DNA from: Streptococcus mitis
GTDB lineage: Bacteria; Bacillota; Bacilli; Lactobacillales; Streptococcaceae
Reading direction: 5' to 3'
Length of the DNA: 64,000 bases
NCBI RefSeq assembly: GCF_946190275.1
Contig: NZ_CAMHZQ010000001.1
Span: 231,643 to 295,642 of the forward strand
Part shown: positions 49,619 to 58,281 of the stretch, in pieces
How the letters are laid out: the number at the start of each line of letters is the position of its first letter
Numbering within the stretch: position 1 is the stretch's first letter
Notes under the pieces: generated by a model
The model's database searches: none
Told to the model about the DNA's origin: nothing
The model's input: the letters and a program-made list of their open reading frames with translations, nothing else
Translations under genes and position numbers: made by a program

Positions 49619-52333
49619 ATGGATGAACAGAAATACAATTTGTATCAAAGTTTAGCAGAGTTAGATAAGCTCATTGATGTCGAAACTAAAGAAACAGACT
49701 CCCCTAATTTTACACTTATTACTGAAAAGCTTAAAGCATTGCAGGAGAATTTCCCAGAATCTGAAAAACTTGCAGAGGCATGTGCTAGAGTTTTGGTGAA
49801 GCTATCAGCTATGCAAACTACCGAAAAGGACCTAGTATTTACCATCGAAAAGATACTAACTTTATATAAAGAATTTCCTGATTCTAAGGATATTGCTTTA
49901 CAGTATGCTAAGATTTTAGTCAATTTATCCACCCAGCAGACTGTGTTGAAGGAACTGGAGGCGACTGTTGAGAAAGTACAAGGCCTGCAACATCAATTCC
50001 AAGATTCACACGATATAGCTTTGCAGTACGCTATTATTTTATTCAATTTATCCACCCAGCAGACTGTATTGAAAGAACTGGAGGCTACTGCTGAGAAAGT
50101 ACAAGGCCTGCAACATCAATTCCATGATTCACACGATATAGCTTTACGTTATGCTAAGATTTTGATCAATTTATCAAGTAAGCAGACTGAATTGAACGAG
50201 CTAGAAACTACTGTTAAGAAAGTACAAGTTTTGCAACAACAATTTCATGATTCCCCTAATATAGCTTTACCGTATGCCATGATTTTGGTCAATTTATCAA
50301 CCCAACAGATTGAAATCAGCGAACTAAAAGATACTGCTGAGAAAGTACAGGAATTGCAACAACAATTCCATGATTCCCCTGATATAGCTTTACAATATGC
50401 TCAGATTTTGTTCAATTTATCAATCAAGCAGATTGAAATCAACGAACTGAAGGCCACTACTGAGAAATTACAGGAACTACTTAAACAGTTCCCAGATTCA
50501 CATAATATAGCAGAAGCATTTTCTATGTTCTTGGTCAACTTATCAGTCAAGCAGACTGAAGCCGAAGATCGGGAGGTTACTGCTGAGAATTTACAGGAGA
50601 TACTCAAACAGTTCCCGAATTCACATAATATAGCAGTAGCAGTTGCTAGAATGTTGTTCAATTTATCAATCGAGTATACTGAAATCAACAAACTAAACTC
50701 TACTGCTGAAAAATTACAGGAATTACTCACGCAGTTCTCTAATTCACATGATATAGCGGAAATCTTCTCTTCATTTTTGGTCAATTTATCAGCTAAACAA
50801 ACCGAAGTTGAAGATCGGGAGATTACTGCTGAAAAATTGCAAGAAATCCAGGAACAATTCCTGGATTCACACGATATAGCTTTGAAGTATGCCATGATTC
50901 TGTTCAATGTATCAACCAACCAGACTGGTGTGGCAGAGCTGGAGACTACTGCTGAGAAAGTAAAAGGCTTGCAACAACAATTCCAAGAGTCTGAAGAAAT
51001 TGCTTTTATATATGGTATGTTTTTAGCAAGTTTATCCAATCATCAAACGGAGTTAGGTGAACGTCTTCAAACCAAAGAAACAATTAAAAAACTCTATGAA
51101 CAGTTCTCCAAATTTATGTTACAAAATTTTGATGATCTATTTTTTCGTGATGATAATGTTTGTTATAGAGAGGAGTACAAGCTATTCAACTTTATCCTAA
51201 AAGAAGGTCTTTTAAAGAATACTAAATATGCTATTTTACAAACATGGGCAGAGCGTTATAAAGAAAACTCGAGTGAACTAAAGAACTTGCTATCAATTTA
51301 TCAACTTGTTCAAAAAATTAAGTATCAACTGGGACTAAAAGACGAAGATAAAAATCAGATGCTTAAATTCGGCCACTACACCAAGGGAAGCACTCTCCAA
51401 ATTATGTTAAATCAAGAGGGGAATGATAAGAAGGATTTTTCAGTATCTGGAAAAACTCGCTTATATAATGCTAATTATATGAATGATCCTGAAGAAGGAA
51501 TCGTCATAGAACAGATATTGGGCTTAGATAGACGAGATATTTTGGAACCAAGCTCATGGTTTTTAATGAGTTTTACAAACAAAACGGATGATTTGGCCAT
51601 GTGGTCCCAGTATGGTGATGATGCCAAAGGTGTTTGTCTGGTACTTCGAGAAGATGATTTTTCTAGATTTACTTCCTTCAATGATGTTTCTTGGCGTCAA
51701 GAAAAAAACTTTTTAGAATTCTCTGATAAGATGTATTTACTGAAATCTGAATTAAATAGTGGTTTTGAAAAATCTATCTTTCGGAGTGAAAGTGAAAATT
51801 CAGTCGATACTGTTAATGATGAAGGAACTGAACCGAATTCTGTAGAAAAAGATAGTGATTCAAAAAGGAATAGTGATTATCTCTACCGAATTGCCTATGT
51901 TAGGCATACAGAGGAAAATTTAAAACTAGAACGAACTGAACTATTTGAGAAGTCGGAAATAGAAGAATTAGAAAAATTGTTGAATAGTTTAAAAGAAAAA
52001 CTAGATATCGGTTCAAAAATCACGGAGAAGAATTATCAAGATGCCATCTCTGAATGTATCGAAGAAATTCGCTACTTATTTAAATCTGTCGATTACAAAT
52101 ATGAAAACGAACTTCGTATCTTACGCTATGCTAATCTAGACCCAAGTAATAAGGAAATCAAAATTGACAAAACCTCTGGAGTAGGTAAACTTTATATAGA
52201 ACGAAAAAATTCAATTCAAATCGGTGAAGTCATTTTCGGTCCTAAGTTTCCGAATCCTGAGTATGTAACTCCTTTACTAAAACTATTGGATGAAAATATT
52301 GATTATAAAAAATCTACGATAAAATTTAGATAA
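49619..52333 (+). CDS. Large repeat protein with C-terminal DUF2971-like domain
   Basis: The 904-residue protein has three parts. Residues about 30-485 are eleven helical repeats of 41 residues with core T-x-EK-x-Q-x-L-x-x-QF-x-DS-HDIA and LVNLS-x-xQ, resembling TPR/SEL1 helical hairpins. Residues about 490-580 are a linker. The last 320 residues match the DUF2971 pattern: GHYTKGSTLQIML, LYNANYMNDPEEG, WFLMSFTNKTDDLAMWSQYGD, and YENELRILRYANLDPS. Start 49619 follows GAGG; a longer frame from 49589 has no site. DUF2971 proteins are uncharacterised but the N-D-P-E and MWSQYG motifs look like an active site. It stands alone between MFS and PadR genes. Confidence 0.82.
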   Translation: MDEQKYNLYQSLAELDKLIDVETKETDSPNFTLITEKLKALQENFPESEKLAEACARVLVKLSAMQTTEKDLVFTIEKILTLYKEFPDSKDIALQYAKILVNLSTQQTVLKELEATVEKVQGLQHQFQDSHDIALQYAIILFNLSTQQTVLKELEATAEKVQGLQHQFHDSHDIALRYAKILINLSSKQTELNELETTVKKVQVLQQQFHDSPNIALPYAMILVNLSTQQIEISELKDTAEKVQELQQQFHDSPDIALQYAQILFNLSIKQIEINELKATTEKLQELLKQFPDSHNIAEAFSMFLVNLSVKQTEAEDREVTAENLQEILKQFPNSHNIAVAVARMLFNLSIEYTEINKLNSTAEKLQELLTQFSNSHDIAEIFSSFLVNLSAKQTEVEDREITAEKLQEIQEQFLDSHDIALKYAMILFNVSTNQTGVAELETTAEKVKGLQQQFQESEEIAFIYGMFLASLSNHQTELGERLQTKETIKKLYEQFSKFMLQNFDDLFFRDDNVCYREEYKLFNFILKEGLLKNTKYAILQTWAERYKENSSELKNLLSIYQLVQKIKYQLGLKDEDKNQMLKFGHYTKGSTLQIMLNQEGNDKKDFSVSGKTRLYNANYMNDPEEGIVIEQILGLDRRDILEPSSWFLMSFTNKTDDLAMWSQYGDDAKGVCLVLREDDFSRFTSFNDVSWRQEKNFLEFSDKMYLLKSELNSGFEKSIFRSESENSVDTVNDEGTEPNSVEKDSDSKRNSDYLYRIAYVRHTEENLKLERTELFEKSEIEELEKLLNSLKEKLDIGSKITEKNYQDAISECIEEIRYLFKSVDYKYENELRILRYANLDPSNKEIKIDKTSGVGKLYIERKNSIQIGEVIFGPKFPNPEYVTPLLKLLDENIDYKKSTIKFR
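49710..51065 (+). repeat. Eleven in-frame 123-bp tandem repeats
   Basis: Repeat units of 123 bases encode 41 residues each. Units three and four are almost identical at DNA level (for instance AGAAAGTACAAGGCCTGCAA at both), so there has been recent expansion; outer units are diverged. Confidence 0.88.
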
Positions 52334-52351
52334 AGACAGATAAAATCCTCT

Positions 52352-52380
52352 AAACTTCTAGTTTTTCCTAGAAGTTTTTT
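52352..52380 (+). terminator. Terminator of the DUF2971-repeat gene
   Basis: AAACTTCTAG and CTAGAAGTTT form a 10-bp stem with TTTTT after it. Confidence 0.9.
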
Positions 52381-52472
52381 ATATATAAAAATTTTACACA
52401 TTTCTCTTGACAGGGCTTTCTTTTAGATGTACAATGTATGTGTAGAAAAATTATATATAAAAATCTTACACA
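52378..52472 (+). promoter_or_regulatory. padR promoter with repeated operator half-sites
   Basis: TTGACA (52407-52412) and TACAAT (52430-52435) are 17 bases apart. Directly after the -10, TGTGTAGA (52439-52446) and TCTTACACA (52464-52472) are inverted arms. A second copy of the right part, TATATATAAAAATTTTACAC, lies before the -35. PadR proteins usually repress their own promoter through such inverted sites. Confidence 0.75.
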
Positions 52473-52491
52473 TTAGACAAGGAGGTTTCCC

Positions 52492-52818
52492 ATGTACTTT
52501 CCAACATCCTCTGCCTTGATTGAATTTCTCATCTTGGCCGTACTGGAAAAAGGGGATTCTTATGGTTATGAGATTAGCCAAACCATTAAGCTCATCGCTA
52601 ATATCAAAGAATCCACACTCTATCCTATCCTAAAAAAATTGGAGGGCAATAGCTTTCTGACAACCTATTCTAGAGAGTTCCAAGGTCGCATGCGTAAATA
52701 CTACTCCTTGACAAACGGTGGTGTAGAGCAGCTCTTGACCCTAAAAGATGAATGGACACTCTATACAGACACCATCAATGGCATCATAGAAGGGAGTATC
52801 CGCCATGACAAGAACTGA
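52492..52818 (+). CDS. PadR-family transcription regulator
   Basis: The 108-residue protein has the PadR winged helix: ALIEFLILAVLEKGDSYGYEISQTIK, ESTLYPILKKLEGNSFLTTYSRE and GRMRKYYSLTNGG. Length fits PadR subfamily 2. It has AAGGAGG before its ATG and overlaps the next gene by 14 bases. It probably represses its operon, and the inducing signal is likely membrane or cell-wall stress in view of the genes behind it. Confidence 0.93.
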   Translation: MYFPTSSALIEFLILAVLEKGDSYGYEISQTIKLIANIKESTLYPILKKLEGNSFLTTYSREFQGRMRKYYSLTNGGVEQLLTLKDEWTLYTDTINGIIEGSIRHDKN

Positions 52819-53398
52819 ATACCTGACTCAGCTAGAACTCTATCTCAAAAAACTGCCTCAGGCTGACCAAATTGAAGCCATGGACTATTTCAGGGAACTC
52901 TTTGACGATGCTGGAGTCGAAGGAGAGGAAGAACTCATCGCTAGCTTAGGAACTCCCAAAGAAGCAGCTCACGAAGTTCTCTCTAATCTCCTCGATAAAA
53001 AAATCAATGAAGCACCCGCTCAAAAAAATAACCGACAAATTTTGCATATCGCCTTGTTAGCTCTCCTTGCAGCACCCATCGGTATTCCTCTGGGAATCGC
53101 CATCCTCGTGTCCCTGTTCGCAATCTTTGTGGCAGCCTTGACTGTCATTCTAGCTTTCTTTGCGGTTTCCATACTTGGTATCATCGGCGGATTCCTATTT
53201 TTAGTTGAAAGTTTCACTGTCTTAGCCCAAGCTAAATCAGCCTTTATCTTGATTTTTGGTGCTGGTTTACTGGCTATCGGTGCTTCTTCACTAGTCTTAC
53301 TAGGTATTTCCTATGTAGCCCGCTTCTTCGGCCTACTCATTGTTCGCCTGGTGCAATTTGTTCTCAAAAAAGGAAAGAGAGGTGACCAGCATGCGTAA
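52805..53398 (+). CDS. DUF1700 membrane protein
   Basis: The 197-residue protein has the DUF1700 N-terminal helical part (MTRTEYLTQLELYLKKLPQADQIEAMDYFRELFDDAG, residues 1-75) and three to four membrane helices. Proteins of the family accompany PadR regulators and DUF4097 proteins, as here. Both ends overlap neighbour genes, so translation is coupled. Its role is not established. Confidence 0.9.
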   Translation: MTRTEYLTQLELYLKKLPQADQIEAMDYFRELFDDAGVEGEEELIASLGTPKEAAHEVLSNLLDKKINEAPAQKNNRQILHIALLALLAAPIGIPLGIAILVSLFAIFVAALTVILAFFAVSILGIIGGFLFLVESFTVLAQAKSAFILIFGAGLLAIGASSLVLLGISYVARFFGLLIVRLVQFVLKKGKRGDQHA

Positions 53399-54305
53399 AT
53401 TGACAAAAGGATTTCTCATTTTTGGTGTGGTGACTACCATTATCGGCTTTATCCTTCTCTTTGTAGGGATCCAAGCTGACGGGATTAAGAGTCTGCTTGC
53501 CATGTCCAAGGAACCTGTCTATGATAGTCGGATGGAAGAGTTGACCTTTGGCAAGGAAGTCGAAAACCTAGAGATTACTCTCCATCAACACGCACTGACC
53601 ATCACAGACTCTTTCGATGATCAAATCCACATTTCTTACCATCCATCTATTTCTGCTCACCATGATCTTATCACAAATCAAAACGATAAAACGCTGAGCC
53701 TCACTGATAAGAAACTGTCTGAAACTCCATTTCTCTCTTCTGGAATTGGCGGGATTCTCCATATCGCAAGCAGCTACTCTCGTCGTTTTGAAGAAGTTAT
53801 TCTCCAATTGCCAAAAGGGAGAACTCTAAAAGGAATCAACATCTCAGCAAATCGCGGTCAAACCAGTATCACCAATGCCAGCCTTGAAAATGCGACCCTC
53901 AATACCAATAATGCCTATCTCCTCCGAATTGAAGGAAGTCGTATCAAAAACAGTAAAGTCACAACCCCTAATATCATTAATATCTTTGATACAGACCTTA
54001 CAGATAGTCAGCTAGAGTCAACAGAACATCACTTCCACGCTGAAAATATCCAAGTCCATGGTAGGGTTGAACTGACTGCCAAATATTATCTCAGAATCAT
54101 CCTAGACCAGAAAGAGAGCCAACGAATTAACTGGGACATCTCAAGCAACTATGGTTCTATCCACCAATTCACAAGAGAAAAGCCTGAATCAAGAGGCACG
54201 GAATTAAGCAACCCTTACAAAACTGAAAAAACCGATGTCAAGGATCAACTCATTGCGAGATCTGATGATGATATTGAACTAATATCCACACCAAACAGAC
54301 GTTGA
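53391..54305 (+). CDS. DUF4097 surface-adhesin-like protein
   Basis: The 304-residue protein has one N-terminal membrane helix (residues 8-28) and a beta-helical DUF4097 part with many repeated short strands (ISANRGQTSITNASLENATLNTNNAYLLRIEG). The start at 53391 follows GAGAGGTGA; an upstream TTG start is not needed. It is the third gene of the PadR operon and probably sits at the outer membrane face. Confidence 0.88.
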   Translation: MRKLTKGFLIFGVVTTIIGFILLFVGIQADGIKSLLAMSKEPVYDSRMEELTFGKEVENLEITLHQHALTITDSFDDQIHISYHPSISAHHDLITNQNDKTLSLTDKKLSETPFLSSGIGGILHIASSYSRRFEEVILQLPKGRTLKGINISANRGQTSITNASLENATLNTNNAYLLRIEGSRIKNSKVTTPNIINIFDTDLTDSQLESTEHHFHAENIQVHGRVELTAKYYLRIILDQKESQRINWDISSNYGSIHQFTREKPESRGTELSNPYKTEKTDVKDQLIARSDDDIELISTPNRR

Positions 54306-54330
54306 CAAAAGCGCTTACATCTGCTACTAT
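54302..54330 (+). promoter_or_regulatory. Promoter of the 354-residue membrane protein, cre-like spacer
   Basis: TTGACA (54302-54307), 17 bases, TACTAT (54325-54330). The spacer holds AAAGCGCTTACAT, which fits only the right half of a cre site. Confidence 0.7.
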
Positions 54331-54367
54331 GGAAGCATATTTATCTAACTAAAAAGGAGGTTCTACC

Positions 54368-55432
54368 ATGAAACAAGAATGGTTTGAAAGTAATGATTTT
54401 GTAAAAACAACAAGCAAGAACAAGCCTAAAGAGCAAGCTCAAGATGTTGCAGACAAGGCTGAAGAAACGATAGCCGATCTCGATACACCAATTGAAAAAA
54501 ATACTCAAGTAGAGGAGGAAGTCTCTCAAGCTGAAGTCGAACTTGAAAGCCAGCAAGAAGAGAAAATTGAAACGCCTGAAGACAGTGAAGCGAGAACAGA
54601 AATAGAAGAAAAGAAAGCATTAGATTCTACTGAGGAAGAGCAAGACCTTTCTAAAGAAACAGAAAAAGTCACTATAGCTGAAGAGAGTCAAGAAGCACTT
54701 CCTCAGCAAAAAACAACTACGAAAGAGCCCCTTCTTCTCAGTAAATCCTTAGAAAGTCCTTATATTCCCGACCAAGCTCCAAAATCTACGGATAAATGGA
54801 AAGAGCAAGTGCTTGATTTTTGGTCTTGGCTAGTGGAGGCTCTCAAATCTCCTACAAGCAAGCTTGAAACAAGTAGCACACACAGCTACACAGCCTTTCT
54901 CTTGCTCATTCTGTGTTCTGCATCTTCCTTTTTCTTTAGTATCTACCACATCAAACATGCTTACTATGGACATATAGCAACTATAAACAGCCACTTCCCT
55001 GAACAATTTGCTTCATTAACTCTCTTTTCGATTATCTCTATCCTAGTAGCGACAACACTCTTCTTCTTTTCATTCCTCTTGGGTAGTTTCGTCGTGAGAC
55101 GATTTATCTACCAAGAAAAGGACTGGACGCTAGAAAAGGTTCTCCAACAATATAGTCAACTCTTGGCAATTCCAATCTTCCTCACTGCCATTGCTAGTTT
55201 CTTTGCCTTCTTTGACAGCCTACGATTTTCAGCCCTTTTGTGTGTGATTAGCATTGGAATCATTCTGCTTGCTAGTCTCCATATCATTACAAGACCAAGT
55301 CAAACAAGTGAAACAGACTCCTTCTATCAATTATTCTTGTCTGTCCTTGTGAACGGAGTCATTATCCTCCTCTTCTTTGTAGCTGAAGTAGCACTGATTG
55401 GGGATTATCTTCGTATCTTGGCCTTTCTTTAA
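54368..55432 (+). CDS. Membrane protein with long acidic N-terminal part
   Basis: The 354-residue protein has an acidic, Glu- and Gln-rich, probably disordered N-terminal 145 residues and five hydrophobic helices in the C-terminal 180 residues (YTAFLLLILCSASSFFFSIYHI is the first). It resembles the streptococcal Yip1-like or DUF6574-type membrane proteins, but I am not sure of the family. AAAAGGAGG precedes the ATG. It is a single-gene unit with its own promoter and terminator. Confidence 0.78.
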   Translation: MKQEWFESNDFVKTTSKNKPKEQAQDVADKAEETIADLDTPIEKNTQVEEEVSQAEVELESQQEEKIETPEDSEARTEIEEKKALDSTEEEQDLSKETEKVTIAEESQEALPQQKTTTKEPLLLSKSLESPYIPDQAPKSTDKWKEQVLDFWSWLVEALKSPTSKLETSSTHSYTAFLLLILCSASSFFFSIYHIKHAYYGHIATINSHFPEQFASLTLFSIISILVATTLFFFSFLLGSFVVRRFIYQEKDWTLEKVLQQYSQLLAIPIFLTAIASFFAFFDSLRFSALLCVISIGIILLASLHIITRPSQTSETDSFYQLFLSVLVNGVIILLFFVAEVALIGDYLRILAFL

Positions 55433-55437
55433 ACTTT

Positions 55438-55466
55438 AATCCTGTCTTTCATGGCAGGATTTTTTA
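55438..55466 (+). terminator. Terminator of the 354-residue membrane protein gene
   Basis: ATCCTG and CAGGAT pair around TCTTTCATGG, with TTTTTT after. Confidence 0.88.
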
Positions 55467-55475
55467 TATATCAAA

Positions 55476-55497
55476 AAGCAAGTCAATTGACCTGCTT
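55476..55497 (-). terminator. Terminator that originally served the DUF4299 gene
   Basis: AAGCAAGTCAATTGAC and its complement ending in CTGCTT make a near-perfect palindrome with T-run on the minus strand. In the right copy of the 75-bp repeat this palindrome is broken, so the complete DUF4299 gene has lost it. Confidence 0.75.
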
Positions 55498-55502
55498 CTG
55501 CT

Positions 55503-55558
55503 TTACTTTTCTTGTGCTAATGTTTTAAAATCTTTGTCTAAGATGGGTTGGATTTCTA
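55503..55558 (-). pseudogene. Duplicated C-terminal fragment of the DUF4299 gene
   Basis: This left repeat copy encodes the last residues ILDKDFKTLAQEK of the DUF4299 protein followed by its stop at 55503-55505, without the rest of the gene. Confidence 0.8.
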
Positions 55559-55668
55559 TAGTTTAGTAGTATGATAACGTTGCTATGAAGTTTGTTATTC
55601 CAAATAATATGCAAACTAGTTATATGTAAAATTAAGATTAGAAACCACCAATCTCCATTTTTTAACTT

Positions 55669-57699
55669 TTAATGAAATTCATCCATATTAATAACTTTGC
55701 TTGCTCTAGCAATAACATCCTTATCATGAGTCACGACAATAACAATCTTTTCCTCGTTCACTAATTTCTCAACCTCATTTAGAAATAATTCCGTTGAATT
55801 TCTGTCCAAATTTCCTGTAGGCTCATCGAATAAATATATATCCTTTTCTTGCGATAAACTCCTCATGAGTAGAATTTTTTGTTTCTGACCTTGCGAAATA
55901 TTTGTGGCTTTCCCATCAATCTGATGACTTAGAGCTATATTGAGATTCAGACTATCAAGATTATTTGATTCATAGTTTTCCTTATTAAATAGGGTGAAAT
56001 TAATATTTTTTGAAACACTTCCAGGGAATACATGAAATTCAGATGAATACACGCTTAAATAATCCAAAATATTAGTCTCCTCTAAAGTAGAAAAACTTTC
56101 CATTCCATTCAGTACAATATCACCCTCTGTTGGAGAAGATAATCCCTGAATAATATTCAAAAGGGATGATTTCCCAGTTCCATTACCGCCTGTAATAATG
56201 GTTAATTCACCACTATTAAACTCGAAATTTAATTTATTAAACACCAATCTTTCATCCCATTTTTTACATAAATTCCGGCATGACAATTGTTCAATTTTAG
56301 ATACTGGAATGGTAGCAAGATTACTTTCCATCCCTACTTCCTCTAGTCCAATAAACTCAAAGGAATATTGACTTTTTTTCAATGCTACCCAAGATGTAAT
56401 TAAAGAATTTAAAATGCTGGATAACAGTAATAAAATCAAAATACTATTTGTATACTCAGATATATGTGCGTAATCTCTAATAATATTTACAGTAGCAAGC
56501 AAAAATGAACCAGTTAAACCAATAAATATCTGCGTAGAAGCTAATAATCTATTGGTAATATGTGTACTATCTAGTTTCGTTCCCAATAGTTCATTGAGTC
56601 TTTCATCAAATTCTTTGATGAAGTCGCTAGATTTTTGGAAACTTATAATATCTTGCAAACCATAAATTGTATTTTCTACCAGAGAACTAAAGTTAGAACT
56701 ATTAGCAATAAATTCTCGCTGATTTTTTACAACTTTTCGTATTTCAAAATTGACATATAAACCAAGAATAGCTATAGATACGCATGTAACTGCGAAAATA
56801 ATAATATTCAATTTTAATAGCAATAACAGTAGCAAACAAAACACTAAAAGCTGTACCTTTAAGTAAAATTTTTGCATAATACCTGTTGCTGATAACAATA
56901 AATTCCAAAAATAACTACTCACATACTCATAATTTTTAGTTAAAGAAAAATCATTTAATTGGTTCTTATAAAAAGAGGACAGAATATCATTTAAAAAATT
57001 ATTCTCAATCTTTCCTTTTAATCTCGTTTCTAATATAGAGAACTGCCAATACAAATATGAAGCTAATATTATTGAAGCTAGGGTAAATAGTTGAATACTA
57101 AACTGAATGTTAAGTAGACCAGACATTGTTATTTGTAGTAAAAAAGCAATAGCAATAGGTAAACTAATTTTAGCTAATCCCAAGAAAAAGATTGCCAATT
57201 TTCTCTTCCAACCAAGTGAAGCTAGAAATCTATGATATAACTTATCTGCATAGCTTATCGTAACAATATCTTTTCTATCTTCTGAATTAACATTCTCATT
57301 CTTTTGAGGAATTAAAACAATTCCTACACTCTGACTAAAAAGTTCTAATCTTGAAATTTTCTCAATTTCCTCATTTGCAGGATCAGAAACAATCAATGAA
57401 CTACTGTCTCCATCCAACACGACGATATAATGAGGCAAGCTAGCTCTTTCTACTACCAGTAAATAAGGAAATGATACGTTGTTTAACAAACTAGGAGTCT
57501 CAATTTGATAAGAATCCGCATCAATACCATAGCTTTTTAGTATATCTTCTATATCAAACAAAGACAGTCCTTGGTGGTTATTGTTATCAAATTGTAGACT
57601 ATCTAAATGTTCTAATTTTGGGAAATAGTAAGAAATGATTGTCTTTACACAAGCCATTCCACAATCCAGCAAAGTTGCTTGTTTATAGTGACTAACCAT
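55669..57699 (-). CDS. Peptidase-containing ABC exporter (C39 family)
   Basis: The 676-residue protein is a C39 peptidase, membrane part and ATPase in one chain. Residues 1-125 hold the peptidase: Q and catalytic cysteine in QATLLDCGMACV, histidine in LPHYIVVLD, aspartate in VSDPAN. Five or six membrane helices follow in residues 160-430. The ATPase has Walker A TGGNGTGKSSLL, signature ISQGQKQKILLMRSL and Walker B YLFDEPTGNLD. It should cut off a leader and export a peptide. The start at 57699 follows AAGGAG. An upstream GTG start would overlap the previous gene. Its substrate is not a known double-glycine precursor in this window's island. Confidence 0.9.
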   Translation of the reverse strand: MVSHYKQATLLDCGMACVKTIISYYFPKLEHLDSLQFDNNNHQGLSLFDIEDILKSYGIDADSYQIETPSLLNNVSFPYLLVVERASLPHYIVVLDGDSSSLIVSDPANEEIEKISRLELFSQSVGIVLIPQKNENVNSEDRKDIVTISYADKLYHRFLASLGWKRKLAIFFLGLAKISLPIAIAFLLQITMSGLLNIQFSIQLFTLASIILASYLYWQFSILETRLKGKIENNFLNDILSSFYKNQLNDFSLTKNYEYVSSYFWNLLLSATGIMQKFYLKVQLLVFCLLLLLLLKLNIIIFAVTCVSIAILGLYVNFEIRKVVKNQREFIANSSNFSSLVENTIYGLQDIISFQKSSDFIKEFDERLNELLGTKLDSTHITNRLLASTQIFIGLTGSFLLATVNIIRDYAHISEYTNSILILLLLSSILNSLITSWVALKKSQYSFEFIGLEEVGMESNLATIPVSKIEQLSCRNLCKKWDERLVFNKLNFEFNSGELTIITGGNGTGKSSLLNIIQGLSSPTEGDIVLNGMESFSTLEETNILDYLSVYSSEFHVFPGSVSKNINFTLFNKENYESNNLDSLNLNIALSHQIDGKATNISQGQKQKILLMRSLSQEKDIYLFDEPTGNLDRNSTELFLNEVEKLVNEEKIVIVVTHDKDVIARASKVINMDEFH

Positions 57700-58273
57700 T
57701 ATTTTCTCCTTTTTCAACACTTATCTTACTATAACCATCAACTTCAATGACGCTATTCGAAGTTTGATTTGTCGTAGGAACCTTTAAAACTTCTCCTGTA
57801 TTATTTGTATGCAAAGTATAGATTCCATCAAAATCTTTAGGAACTGTAATAGATACATCGCCAACAAGAGTATCTACAAAAATTTTTTCGAAAGTTGCAT
57901 TTTTCCCTAAGGAAATGGTTACATATAACTTGTCTTTCCCTTGTGAACTCAAAGCCAAATTAAAGCCATGTTGCGAAAATGGTAGATATAGACTATCTGA
58001 ACTCATTTTAACGTTTTTAGTTATGTTATTCACTGATTCTTCGGAAACTTTTCCTTCTATTTGAACACTTGTTTCATCTGATTCACTCTTGACAACTTTA
58101 ACATCAATTGCTTGCTTTGAACCATAAAACTCTAACGTTTTAATACTTTTAGAAGAAAGAGCCCATGATTGTTTCACACTGATTGTCGTCTCTCCTCGTT
58201 TTAAGGTTAATAAAATTCCAGCCACTACAAACAGTAACAACAGCCCAATTACAATTCCTATTTTTTTCATCAT
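57692..58273 (-). CDS. DUF4097-like membrane-anchored protein in the island
   Basis: The 193-residue protein has an N-terminal membrane helix (residues 4-23) and a beta-rich part with short alternating strands (VSITVPKDFDGIYTLHTNNTG) like the DUF4097 family. It lies between the ABC permease and the C39 exporter, overlapping the latter by eight bases. A role in surface immunity or export assistance is only a guess. Confidence 0.75.
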   Translation of the reverse strand: MMKKIGIVIGLLLLFVVAGILLTLKRGETTISVKQSWALSSKSIKTLEFYGSKQAIDVKVVKSESDETSVQIEGKVSEESVNNITKNVKMSSDSLYLPFSQHGFNLALSSQGKDKLYVTISLGKNATFEKIFVDTLVGDVSITVPKDFDGIYTLHTNNTGEVLKVPTTNQTSNSVIEVDGYSKISVEKGENNG

Positions 58274-58281
58274 TAGTACTC

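Noticed and set aside
49710..51065. Regular repeats that might be a CRISPR array
   Set aside because: The period of 123 bases is exactly 41 codons, the frame stays open throughout and similarity covers the whole unit, so it is a protein repeat.
54308..54324. A cre site in the promoter spacer of the 354-residue gene
   Set aside because: Only the right half fits the consensus; the left TG is missing, so it is noted as cre-like only.
54341..54556. Minus-strand hydrophobic frame opposite the start of the 354-residue gene
   Set aside because: It arises as the complement of an acidic, Glu-rich coding part and has no promoter or site.
55585..55629. A 14-codon frame starting MKFVIP in the left gap of the island
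   Set aside because: No ribosome-binding site and no similarity to precursor peptides; much weaker than the frame at 60124.
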